Part shown: positions 10,791-22,060 of the stretch, piece by piece
How the letters are laid out: each line of letters opens with the position of its first letter
How positions within the stretch are numbered: the first letter of the stretch is position 1
DNA from: Echria macrotheca
Lineage: Eukaryota > Ascomycota > Sordariomycetes > Sordariales > Schizotheciaceae
NCBI GenBank assembly: GCA_030411725.1
Contig: MU839828.1
Span: forward strand, 2,046,001-2,110,000
Direction of reading: 5' to 3'
Length of the DNA: 64,000 nt
Position numbers and translations under genes: made by a program
The notes under the pieces: model-generated
Seen by the model: only the letters and a program-made list of their open reading frames with translations
Databases searched by the model: none
What the model was told of the DNA's origin: nothing

Positions 10791-13246
10791 ATGGCGCCCT
10801 CGGCCACAGAGGAAATGGGTTCGCGACGCGAAGTGTGGAAGACTCTGCCTGAGCCAACTCTTTATCCCGTTAAAGAGGCAAAATTCGAAAAATTCGTCCC
10901 CCCACAGGTGGATGGCCATGAACGCGCTCTGGCCCAAGGCGGCGGGAACGCCAGTATTATCATCGACAATGGTGAGCAAGACTTGTCTGCGTCTAACTTT
11001 CGGGATACGACTAGCTAACATGGCAATTTCTCACGCAGGCTCCTCGTCGGTCCGAGCCGGTTGGTCCTTCGAATCGAAACCCCGACTGGCCATCCCTCCC
11101 ATCATGGCAAAGTATCGCGATCGCAAGCTGGGGAGGACCTTTTCCTTCGCCGGACAGGACTGCTATGCAGACACAACTGCCAAAAGCCACATCCGCAATG
11201 CCTTTGAGGCCGGTACCGGGATTGTCAGCAACTGGGACGCCATGGAACATGTGCTAGACCATGTGTTCCTCAAGCTGGGCATGAATGGTGTAGAGGGTGC
11301 TATAGACATGCCCATCGTCATGACTGAGGCCGTCGCCAATCTTCCATATTCAAGGAAATGTGAGTTACTTTCCAGCGGCTTCTAGATACTCTGTGACTGA
11401 TACCTGAAAGCAATGACGGAGATCATCTTCGAATGCTACGGTGCCCCTGGACTAACATATGGCATCGACTCTCTGTTCTCCTACCGCCACAATAAAGGCT
11501 CTACCGGACTGGTTGTTTCTTCTTCGTACAGCGCCACTCATCTTATCCCCGTCTATAACTCCAAGGCAATGCTTGCTCAAGCTATTCGCTTGAATTGGGG
11601 CGGTTGGCATGCCGGCGAGTATCTCCTCAAGCTGATAAAACTCAAATACCACACAGGGTTCCCAGGGAAGCTGAACACATCGCAAACAGAGCAAATGGTG
11701 AAAGACTTTTGCTACGTATCTCTGGACTACAACAACGAGTTATCGCATTATCTGGACTGGACTGGTCTGGAGGATAGAGAACGTATTATACAGTATCCCT
11801 ACACCGAGGAGGTCGTTGTCCAAAAAACCGAAGAGGAGCTCGCGCGCATTGCCGAGAGGAAAAAGGAAAGCGGACGCAGACTGCAGGAGCAGGCAGCCAA
11901 AATGCGCCTCGAGAGGCTAATGAAGAAAGAGCAAGAGCTAGAGTATTACAAGGACGTGCAGCGGAAGCTTGTCGATCAGAACAAGAAAGAGACACGACGA
12001 CTGCTCGATGACGCTGAGGTGAAGGACGAGGCCCATCTGGAGCGACTAGTCAAGGACCTAGAGCGATCGATCAAGAAAGCCAGGACCAAGGATCTCGGGG
12101 AGCCGGAAGAAGAGCAAGCGGCTCCAGATTTCAGCCTGTTGGATGTACCCGACGATCAGCTTGACGAGGCCAAACTCAAACAGAAACGCCAGCAGCGCCT
12201 TCTCAAGTCCAACCATGACGCCAGAGCGCGTGCCAAGGCTGAGAAGGAGGCGGAGAAGGCCAAGGTTGAAGAGGAAGCGCGTCGAGATGAGGAGCGACGG
12301 ATCAACGATTTGGAGGGCTGGCTGGAAGACAAGCGACAAGCCCGGCTAGCCAAGCTGGCCCAGATCAAGGAGCGCGACCGTCTCAAGGCCGACCTCGGTA
12401 ACCGTAAATCGTTGGCTAGCCAGATTCGGATGAAGAACATCGCGAACTTGGCTTCCGACACACCTGCGGGCGCCGGCGGGCGTAAACGTCGCCGCGGCGG
12501 AGACGATGACGACTTCGGCGCCGACGACGCCGACTGGGGTGTCTATCGCAGTGTGGCTATCGGTGCGAACAAGGGGGATAGCGACGACGAGGAGGAGGGT
12601 GATGAGGATCTGGAGGCCGCCGTGCGGTCACTTGAGGCGGACCTGCTAGAGTATGATGAGAACTTCAATTACGAGCAGACGCTCGACGCGCAAAAGGACT
12701 GGACAAAATCCTTGCTCCATGCCTTCCGTTACGGTCCGCGACCCTTCGACCCTGGATCCGCCGCCGAGACGCACCGTATACACCTGAACGTCGAGCGCAT
12801 CCGTGTCCCCGAGGTGTTGTTTCAGCCAAGTTCGATTGCCGGCGTCGACCAAGCCGGTATTGTCGAGATCGCCGGCGATATCCTCACGCAGCGCCTACCC
12901 GGCATTGCAGGGCTGAATCGTGATGATTTCCTCCGTGATATCTTCTTGACCGGCGGCAATACTTTATTCCAAAACTTTGATGAGCGCCTGCGCATCTCAC
13001 TGAAGCCGCTACTCCCTGCCGAGTCACCCCTGGTCATTCGGAGGGCCTCCGACGCCATCCTCGATGCGTGGAAGGGCGCTGCGGGATGGTCGAGCACGCC
13101 AGAGGCAAAGCGGGCGATGGTCACCAAGGAGGAATATCAGGAGAAGGGACCGGAGTATCTCAAGGCGAGTTTTGCCACCCACCAGCCGAGGTTTTACGGG
13201 ATTACTAACACACGTGTAGGAGCATGATATGGGCAACGCATTCTAG
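10791..13246 (+). CDS. ARP5: Actin-related protein 5 (INO80 complex)
   Basis: Nuclear actin-related protein of INO80 that, with Ies6, contacts nucleosomal DNA near the entry site. Exons 10791-10971, 11039-11359, 11411-13164 and 13220-13246 give 760 aa. The actin fold is split: IIIDNGSSSVRAGW and the PIVMTEAVANLPYSRK region at the start, then FECYGAPGLTYGIDSLFSY. A long Glu/Lys/Arg-rich coiled-coil insertion follows, and the fold returns with FLTGGNTLFQNFDERL. The insertion is characteristic of Arp5. The last intron (13165-13219) appears to use a GC donor (AAG|GCGAGT) with a TACTAAC branch site and TAG acceptor; it restores the conserved end EYLKEHDMGNAF. Reading through instead would end at 13227 with an unrelated tail. 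Confidence 0.93.
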
Positions 13247-14311
13247 CTGGACAGCAGGCGCGGGAAGGTACAGGACGGTGGCGGGTTTGTGGGCATTCCA
13301 AAATTTGGGAGCCGGTTTCTGCGTCGGGCGTTTCTTGGATGGGTTTCTGGGGATGCGCTCCAAGCTCGGGGACATGCCGGCATCGGCGTCAAGCGATAAA
13401 AATTCGATTAGAACAGGAACCAATGCATACAGGGGGCGAACTAAAAAGGCTTATCTGCACTACGCATCTGTGACCATTCGCCAGCAGGAAAACCCTGCCA
13501 AGAGAGGTTAAGGGATGGACGGCATGGGGTCGTCGGGGTTATGTCCGCATCCGTTCGGCATGGCATGGAGTCTTGAGGTGAGTGTGCGGGAAATGGTTGA
13601 CCCACGGCTATTTTGTCTAGTTCTAATCACACGGCGAGACACGAGTGTTTGAGAGAAAGCGGCGGTGGCCATGATAAAGCGCTCGTAGCTTCATTCGTTT
13701 TCCATGGTGGTGATAGCTCTCATTCAACCCATAGCCATGAGTTGCCAGGTCGAGATCGAGGTGAGGGACATTTAGTAACTAGGTAAGCCCCTGAAAAGCT
13801 ATTCGTATCAATAATTCTTCCCAAGGATACTTGACCAAACGTGAACCGCTCCTCTGTTCGTAGCACACCACATGAGCGATGTGTGGGCTTAGTTTAGCTC
13901 TGGGTGGGAAAGTCGCCCGGTGACATACTGATACTGACACATCGACCATATATGAGCACGGCTTGTGACAAACCTCAACGACGAATAAACACGATAAAAC
14001 CCGCTGATTGCGCCCCTGTAAATACATCGTCTGAGCCACATCCCCCCAGTCCCCATAGTAACGCCTTTTCTAAAAATGACCCATACGCTCAGGGAATTCA
14101 TCCATCTTTCTGAGGGGCATGAGAAAAATGAACCATCATACAGCATCCCCACCACCCCCACCCCTGTACCTCGAACGCCAAAAAGACCCATTGACAGAAT
14201 ACACCTCGAATCGTTCTAGGGTTTCATTCCCAGTTCCATTCATTCTCCTAGCTCATCTTCCTCATCTTCCGAGATGTCCTTCGAGATCTCCTTCGTGATC
14301 TTCATCGCCGA
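13247..14311. other. Convergent intergenic, ARP5/bZIP
   Basis: About 1.1 kb between two convergent genes. No coding or RNA feature recognised. Confidence 0.45.
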
Positions 14312-15463
14312 CTAAGCCAGACCGTCCGGATCGTTTTCTGCAAGCTGTCTCGTGATCTCTTCGGCGGTCCTTTGATCCTCATCGACCCGAGCCGTTTGCT
14401 CGTACTTGACGGCATAGTGGTCCCGACTTAGCTCACTCCGGCTCAGGCCGGCTACCGCCTGCGCGGCAACCTCGAGCGGATTCGTTGGAATCGATGGCTC
14501 GGGAGGCGGAGCTTGATGCCCATGGGGAGGCTGGAGGTTCACATTGGGTGGCGGCTGCGGGTATTCGCCTTGAAGGTCCAGGAGGCGCGATTGGAGATGA
14601 ACGATGTATGCCTTCAGCTCATAATTCTCGTTCTGAATGTTCTTGTAATTGGCTTCGATCTCAGCAAGATCCCGGACTTGTTGCTCCAGCTTCTTGATGT
14701 AGCCCTCTTTTCTCTGGCGGAAGGCTCTCTGCGGGTTGCCAAACATCAGTCAGTCAGTTACTTATCCAACGTATCAATTAGTCATGGTGGCTTCGGCTTC
14801 GGGTCTAAAACCCGCAAGGCAGGGACCCGCGGGCCGAGACGAAGGCCGCATGCGGCGTGGGTGATGATTAATCGCCAAGGATCGACCCCCAGCAATACAC
14901 TTGCAGCTGGCCGCGGGGATGCGCTTCTCCCGCACTACAACCAGCAGAACGGAGTTTCGGACGTCGCAACCCTCTTGCCTAGCTGCCGCGACGAGAGAGA
15001 AAGGATGGACTAACCTGTGCAGCTCGATTTTGCGCTGCGCGCTTGGATTGCGATAATTCGCGTTTTGCTTTTCGGCCATCGGCAGTGTCGCCGGAATCGA
15101 CCGCTCCCGCGGGAGTACCCATGGCCGGGATGGGGCCTGACATAATGTTCGGATCGGTTGGCGGCAGCACGGAAACAGCTGGCATCATATTCGGAACTGG
15201 CACAGCAGGATATGCGGAGCCCGGCGGCGCTGTTTCGCCGGTTGATCGGAGTTGCGGGTGGATGCTTGAATCGTCTTGAGTAGGCGGCGCGTGGTTATAT
15301 CCATGTGGTACTGGATGCGCTGCTGGTACCGGCGATGCTTGGTCTGTCCCTTGTTCGCCGGGCGGGGAGCCGCTGTGGCTCGTGAAGCTGGCGCTTGAGT
15401 AAGCTGTGTGGCCGGCGTGGTTGTTCACCAAAACAGCCCCGGCAGGGTCCCGAGTGGCCGGTT
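14312..15463 (-). CDS. kapC: bZIP transcription factor, KapC/Yap-like (5' end not resolved)
   Basis: DNA-binding regulator of the fungal AP-1-like group. Two exons are clear: 15463-15015 and 14728-14312. They join within the basic region, KRAAQNRAAQ | RAFRQRKEGYIKKLEQQVRDL, followed by a leucine zipper and NYELKAYIVHLQSRLLDLQGE, the arrangement of KapC. The N-terminal part is Pro/Ser/Gly-rich and probably disordered. The 5' end of the first listed exon looks like a splice acceptor (GGCTAAC branch, CTCTGCACAG), and the open frame has no good ATG there, so at least one upstream exon is missing. One weak option uses the ATG near 15739. bZIP identity is firm; KapC orthology is moderate. Confidence 0.85.
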
Positions 15464-18400
15464 CTGTGCAGAGAGTCGACACCTGGTTAGCCAAGTTTCG
15501 CGGGAAGGGTATCTAACGAGAGAAAGTAGGCGAGGGTTGAAACTTGAAGTAGCGAAGTGAGATGGCGGTGATGAAGTTAAGTCAGGACGAGAGAAGTGCG
15601 AGCAATATGTTTCCAGATCCCGGGCAGGGTTATGACAGGCTTGATAGGTGTTGGCGGACCCCAGTTTTGCAGCCTTCCGCAATGCAAGGGCGCAGCGGCA
15701 TTTTGGCGAGCGTGGGAATACAGGGCCAACGCCGCCATGAAGAGGGGTTAAAAGTGACTGGACACATACGGGAAAGAGATGAATCAATCCGAGAAGACGA
15801 AAAGCTATTGTCTGCCACCCCAAGCCCTAGCCGGCGATGTACTTGACGACACTATGTCTTGTGTGAAAGGGCTACCTAGCCCAGAGGGTCATGAGCGTTC
15901 GTATTGCAGCCGAAACCAGACGTGCGATGTGAAAAAAAGAAAACGGGAGGTGTGCAGTGAGCGGCGGCGGCGGCGGAGCGGTTCCATCTTATGACAACTT
16001 ACAAGATGGGGAAAGTAACGGGCATCTAATAAGAACTGGCTTCGCTGGCTGGGTTCGATGATAAATTAGGTAAGGATACCAACAAGAGAGAAGCGAACAG
16101 GGGTCGCAGTGATGATGAGGGGGGGTACAGCAAGGCACTTGCAGCAAACATCGAAAGTGCTGACCCCAAGACTTTTGAGTGCCTCAAGAACAACCGCCCA
16201 GCGGCGGAGCGGGGGGATGGCTAGCGAAGCCCAAACCCAATGCTCAAAGTCGAGTCCGAGACGACGAGGGCCGGATGGGATGCGGTTGGTAAGCAGGCCC
16301 AGCTTGCCTCGGCCGCACTGGCAGGCCCGGCAACTCTGACGACTGAAATGGCCAGCGAGCTGACAAAAATATTACCGAAGCATCGGCGACAGAGCCGCAA
16401 CTTCGCGGAGCAAGATATCAAACCGGGGGCTGGACGAGCTCCTTGGCCGTCCATCCACAACGCAGTGGTGTAAATCAAGCAGGCCGCGGCAGTCCGACAA
16501 ACCCAGCACTACACAGCGCGCGTGTTTCTCGACGGCAGCCGCCCACCAGGCTCGAGTTGCAAAGCGCACTCGTTGCCCGTATCGCGTCTACTTCTGCGTC
16601 TGCAGCCAACGGCACGAACCGCGCGCCGTGAAGGGCGAGTCTACCGCAGGAACGCGGTGGCGAGAGACGTGCAAGAGCGGGGCAGCCAAGCGAAAGGGTT
16701 GCTGGAGGCTTGAGGGAGAAAGTGCGAAATCAGGACAGCGACGTTGGACGAAATTGCACCTACCCATCTTTCCGGCGCTCCAGGAAGTCGTCTTTGCGCG
16801 CGGGTCGGCTGGACTGACTCAGCAGGCGGTCGACGTCTGGTCAGGGAAGCGTGGGCGCTGCAGGCCACCTCGGGGGACAGCCGAAGCCAACGACAGACAG
16901 GCTCGATGAGGTTTTGGTCGTTGCTGACAGCCTTGTGAGTTCCAAGCACACCTTGCCGGTGGGTGGTGATGATGACTGATCTCGCAGGACGCCTCGGACT
17001 AGGAAGAGATGTACATACCAGTAATCGAGTTGCCAAAAATGTGCGTGGCTGGGTGAGAGTGCAAACCCTTCCAGGCGCCAACGTGCTGGAATTGGAACTG
17101 GCCAAACGACAAAAGAAGAAGAAAGACCAGAGGATTGTTGCTCCAAGCGGTAGTCTGCAACCGGGCCTCGGATTTTGGAAAACGGATAGCGTAGCAGTGT
17201 TGCACGACGACGTCGACCGGGATTCGTAAGTTGACTCAGCAAGAGAAGGATCGAAGTTGTGGAAAGGAAGCGTCGGAAATAACCTTAGCGGACCAAATCT
17301 GGAATCCAGTGACGGCTGGCGGGGAGTGGCACGTCGGCGTCGGGCCAACAACGGCAATCGGCACCTCTCTCCGTCAAGGGAAAAAGATCTTTGAACAATG
17401 GGTGCTGCTGCCGCCGGATTCCAGCACTCACAGTCCGCAGCGCCGGCCGAGGCTGCGAGGTCGAGTCTTTCGTCAGGGCCACGATGCTTTGTCAGCAAAA
17501 CTCTCCGACGAGCTGTTGGTTTCAAGAGATCTTGTGGTGCTTGCGCAACGCGAGTGGACGGGACTGGGGTTCTGGGAGTGGGCAGGTGGGGTGGGGCCCT
17601 GCTGGCCGCTTCAGTGCTGCACTGGCCAATCCCGGTCGGTCTGTCCTCTGCTTCCACGCCCGAAAGTGTCTCCAGTCCTTGGCGGAGCTATCGAGAGGAT
17701 CAAAGAGATGCTTCATTGCTGCCGCTTTTATTCCCCTCGTCTGTTCTCTTGTTCTCGATCCATCGAACATGGCACCATAATCAGAGCAAAAGAGTATCCC
17801 GTCCGTGCTGGAAACATGGTTCCCAGACACCGGCATTGTCTCGCTCTCAAGTCGCCCGTCGACCAGCGGTTCCAGATTGGACCCTGCCCGGGCGTATTCA
17901 GAAAGGGGCCGTTCACCATCAGTACGCCCTTCGCATCGCGATGATTACTCAGTCTGCGCTAGGCTTGGGGGGGAGGGGGCTCTGTATGTACGATTTGATC
18001 CCGAGGCGGCAGCTCTCCTACATGGTCTCAGGTAATTACTTAATTCCCACAGTTGCGTGCGATGTCGGTTTTACTGAACATTTTGATATCGCTATGTTTC
18101 GTGGTTTCCTCTTGGACGGCATTGGTAACACCAAATGACCTCGGGCAGATGAAGGATTTGTCATCTCGCGGCTAACAACACACACTTCGCAGTCGGATCT
18201 TCTGCATATGAAGCCCAAAGCGTGGCGGATTTCCACGCGCGCGGTAGTTACTGGGTGATCCTCTCTGGAAAAAGAGTTGCGCCACGGCCAAGATCATGTC
18301 CAGTCCGACCTGGTATCCGAGACGTCTGCGAGGTGGATGAGGAACTGGTGGCCGAGGAACAGGCAATGAGGCAGAATGCCGCTGCCGGCTGGCTGGCTGG

Positions 18401-20530
18401 GCAATACCCCCCCGTCGTCTGTGGTATATAGGCTTACGTACGCGGCAGAGCGAGTGCGCTGGATGCGTATTCTCCAGACTCGCAGGACAGCTGGTCAGCG
18501 AGGTTACCCCTTTGGATCACATTCTGACTACACCCCGAGGCGGCGCTCGTAACGGCCCAGCCTTATCCCCGCAATCACTATATGCATGAACTGTTGTGAT
18601 GTTTGTCCTCTCGGAGATGGCATGGGTGGAAATGGTTTCGTCCGCCGAGCGCGGCTCTCTCCGATAAAGTTACTAACTGCCTAGCAGGAGATGCAACTGT
18701 GAACATCCCCGTGCGACGTCAGTGCCGATTCTTGTTCCCCGCGAGCCGAGGGGGAAAGCGGCCGCCGGTGGCCGCAAGTCCAGTGTGCAGAAAAGGACCT
18801 CGCATCCGAGTGCTTGTTGGCAAAAAGCCGCTCAGCTGGGAACAGAAACGGCTCGCCCTCTGCCCCAGATCCCGTTGACGTGATCAGAAAATGAATAGTC
18901 AAGACATGAACGCACAAGAGTCCAACCGGCACTCTCAGACTGCCATTTTAGGACAACTTCGCAGCCCCCGATTGCGAAACGAGGCCTAGTTGGTTCAAGG
19001 TTCGAGATGCGTAAGCAAGCTACAGCACCATTCCCTGTTCACCTGGTGAGTGGTCGGAAACCGGCTCTTCCGGTCCCCATCCACGATCTGGCTCTGAAAA
19101 CGCCACAGGATCGATAAGCTCCGTCGACCAATATCTGGCTCCCTGTTCCTGAGAGGCGACTGCGAGGTCTGGAGTAACAAGCGTCTCCTCCGCATAGTAC
19201 TTTGGTGATGCTCCCACCGTCCATAAACGAACGCTAGAAAGGCATGCCAACGATACAGTACGCTTTACGGGTGCAGAGTGGCTCGATGACTTGGCTTCTA
19301 GCACAAATCACCGACTCGTATTATTACGGCTTATTCAGTCATTTAATCTAGGAGCCATCGAACCGGTCAGAAAGCGGCAGGATACCGCCGGCATGCCCTT
19401 TCCGGCTCCGAACTTCCTTCCTCATCGACATGCGGTCCCTCTGCCATACCATCAGGAGATTTTCCCTTTGTCGGCGGAACTACGGAGAGACAACACGCGT
19501 CTGCCGCGTTGTCTGGGGATGGGAGCGCGGTAATGCAGAATAATCCAGATGCTTGCGTCTTGTTTGGTTCCAGAGAGGCTCGTTTTCCCGATCCAGTACG
19601 AAATGGCGCGCAGTGGACCCAGTCTCTTCCAAATCGCCGAGGCATTCAGCTCGATGCCTACCAATCATGGGGATGACAGATGGTGGGATGCGGTCGGTCA
19701 CCGATCTGAATCGAAGATGGTCCTGTGACGACGGGTTGAGCGACACGCTAGCCTGTGGGTTCGGGGCACACTAGGATGACGACTGGCTCTGGATACTGAA
19801 TCCATGCACAAATCTGGGTCGAATGGTGGACCCTATCCGCGCCGGCCGGCCTCGAGATGATGGAAGACTGCATCAGCGGACGCGGAAGATGACCCAGAGG
19901 CCCGTTTGCATCCGGCGACCGCCTAGACTTGCCCAAGATATCAAGACGCTTTTGCCATGGTGTGATGTGTGTTGAGATCCTCCCCCATGACGGACGTATA
20001 CTGGCCAGAAACCCTGATTCAATGAGAGCAGTGCTGCAGGCAACTTGAATTGGGGACCGGCTCAGGGGTTCACAGTGCCCCCGCGCCCTCTTCCGTCGGC
20101 GGAGATTCGGTGCGGAACCGGGGGAACATAGTCTGGTAGAAGGACAGAGTTACTGAGCTAGTGCTGAGGCATGCCATTAACTCGACTGTGACTGATGATG
20201 GTGCTTCAAGGCATCAGGTGCTGGGACGTCGTGCCACATTTCATATCTGGTCGTTCTGGTGGCACTCCAGGCAGCCAGTTTAGAGAACACATGGTGTCCT
20301 TTTACTCACCGATGCCTAGAATCAAGGACAACCGGGATATTCGCTCGGAACTGTGAAGGAGCGATAGAGAAGTATACCTATTGTTGTTGGCTGTGTCTAT
20401 CCATTGGGGGTGCCCCTTTAGTTAACCCTGAGTGCCAAGACCCGTGTGGCACCAACAACCCTTGAACTGGAAATGGCAGCCTGGATCTCTCATTCAACGA
20501 CAGAAGCGGCCACTCATCAGGCATTCGACG
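15464..20530. other. 5-kb gap without a convincing gene
   Basis: Upstream side of the bZIP gene and of the downstream dehydratase. Several long open frames exist (a 338-codon frame at 16641-17657 on the minus strand, a 246-codon frame at 17398-18138 on plus), but their translations are low-complexity or composition-driven and match no family I know. A long 5' leader or missing first exon of the bZIP gene, or a non-coding transcript, could sit here. Confidence 0.4.
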
Positions 20531-21413
20531 ATGAGCCAAAGAATCGCCGTGCCAAGAGCCGCAGCAATCTCAATTGCATCAATGCTACCCATATCTAGAC
20601 CTAAATTCGTTTCTGCATCCTTCAGAGCTCCGCAAACGCACGTGAGTTTGAGCCGACCACGGACAATCATGACATCGTCGTCCGGAGCGACGCCTCGGTT
20701 CTCGGCCAGCACCGATACTGCCGCCGCCCATGCCGCTCTCGCTCCGCTTATTACGCCGGGAGGGGGCCGATGGAGACTCACGGCCGACGGCGAGGGGTTG
20801 GAGCGGACGTTCAAGTTCAAAACTTTTGCCAAGACCTGGGTTTGTATTCTTCCTTTTTTCTTTTTGACATTTCACTATTTCAGTGTTATTTCTGTAACAT
20901 CTAGGGCACTACCTATTACTTTGCGGTTCCAAGAGCTCTAAACTAACACCATGCCTCTCTACCTCTAGGACTTCATGACAGCCGTCTCACTCCAATGCAA
21001 AATTCGTAACCACCACCCAGAGTGGTCAAATGTGCGTCCCGTTACGTCTGTTATTACTCGTGAAACAAAAATACGGCCCCATCCCAGTATTCCACCCAAA
21101 CAAGATCACACACGGGGGATGCCCACACATCAGAAGAGAAGTTAACAAACCATCATGCTCCTCACAGGTCTTCAACACAACCTTCATCCGCTGGACAACA
21201 CACAACCCCAAGGGTCTCTCCCAAAAAGACCTCGACCTCGCCGCGGCATGCGATGCCCTCGCCGCCCAGTTCGGCGAGGACGTCACTGCTGCTGCTGCTG
21301 CTGCCACCCCAGCCCCCCAGCCAGAGAAGTCGGGGTCACCGAGTTGTGAGTTGGCCGGTTTGGCAGATAGAGCCGTGGGTTCGGCGGGTGACTGCTGTTC
21401 AGGTAAAAAGTAG
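20531..21413 (+). CDS. Pterin-4a-carbinolamine dehydratase
   Basis: Dehydrates 4a-hydroxy-tetrahydropterins to recycle pterin cofactor (PCD/DCoH fold). Exons 20531-20839, 20969-21031 and 21168-21413 give 205 aa. The catalytic region reads LERTFKFKTFAKTWDFM, then NHHPEWSNVFNTTFIRWTTHNPKGLS and DLDLAAACDALA. This contains the [E/D]-K-x(3)-H-like dehydratase core, with HHPEW carrying the conserved His pair. The first 46 residues are Arg/Ser/Ala-rich and could be a mitochondrial presequence, or translation may start at the second ATG (20669). A CTG-repeat-encoded Ala tract follows the domain, then a Cys-containing tail. Confidence 0.9.
21286..21303 (+). repeat. (CTG)6 microsatellite inside a coding exon
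   Basis: Six perfect CTG units read in the GCT frame, encoding an Ala tract just after the dehydratase domain. A candidate length-variable site. Confidence 0.8.
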
Positions 21414-22060
21414 ACTGCAACCCTGTATGTGTAATTCGTGGGTGGTGGAAGTGTATGATGTGTCCCCTTCCGGGGGGTGTTCGAATAGTATAAATAAAGG
21501 TACGGCGAGGACGGCCGGCGACATACCACCTGGTGTCTTGAAAGGACAGGCATGAGTATCCCGTCTGCGATTGGGATTGTCGATGGTACTGTTTTCTGGA
21601 AGAGGGTTTTTTTTACAATGAGAGTACAGAGTATGGGAAGTCTCCAAACACCCGAGTTCAGACGAGAGCCAAAGGAACATGTCTATATTTTACCGAGTCG
21701 CGGGAATACCCGTCTCAACGTCAACTACCCTATGATGGCATATCAGTTTAATCACTGGAAGAGGTGTCTATCGATAGGTTTATACGGTGTCATTATTATT
21801 GGTGTATTACAAAGTCTATACAAGGGCGTTTGTACAAGAAGATGCAGATCATGTACTGCCGGCGCGTTCCAGCGCCACTGGCCGGCTCAACAGCCTGGCC
21901 ACACTGCCTCCCAATCCTGCCACAGGACCATTAGTTCCGAGGAAACGTCGCTGTGCTTGTTTGCCCCTTTACAGGGACTGGGGCTTATAGGTGAGGATCC
22001 ACGGGGCCATAACTTGTTCCCCTGCACCAGCCCGAGCTGCTACCCAAAAAAAAGGACCCT
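21414..22060. other. Convergent intergenic, dehydratase/ERG25
   Basis: 3' flanks of two converging genes. No additional feature supported. Confidence 0.45.

Noticed and set aside
16641..17657. 338-codon open frame on the minus strand
   Set aside because: Pro/Arg/Ser-biased, no domain, and the opposite strand is also open for long stretches; typical of GC-rich non-coding DNA.
17398..18138. 246-codon open frame on the plus strand
   Set aside because: No recognisable family and antisense to another equally long frame.
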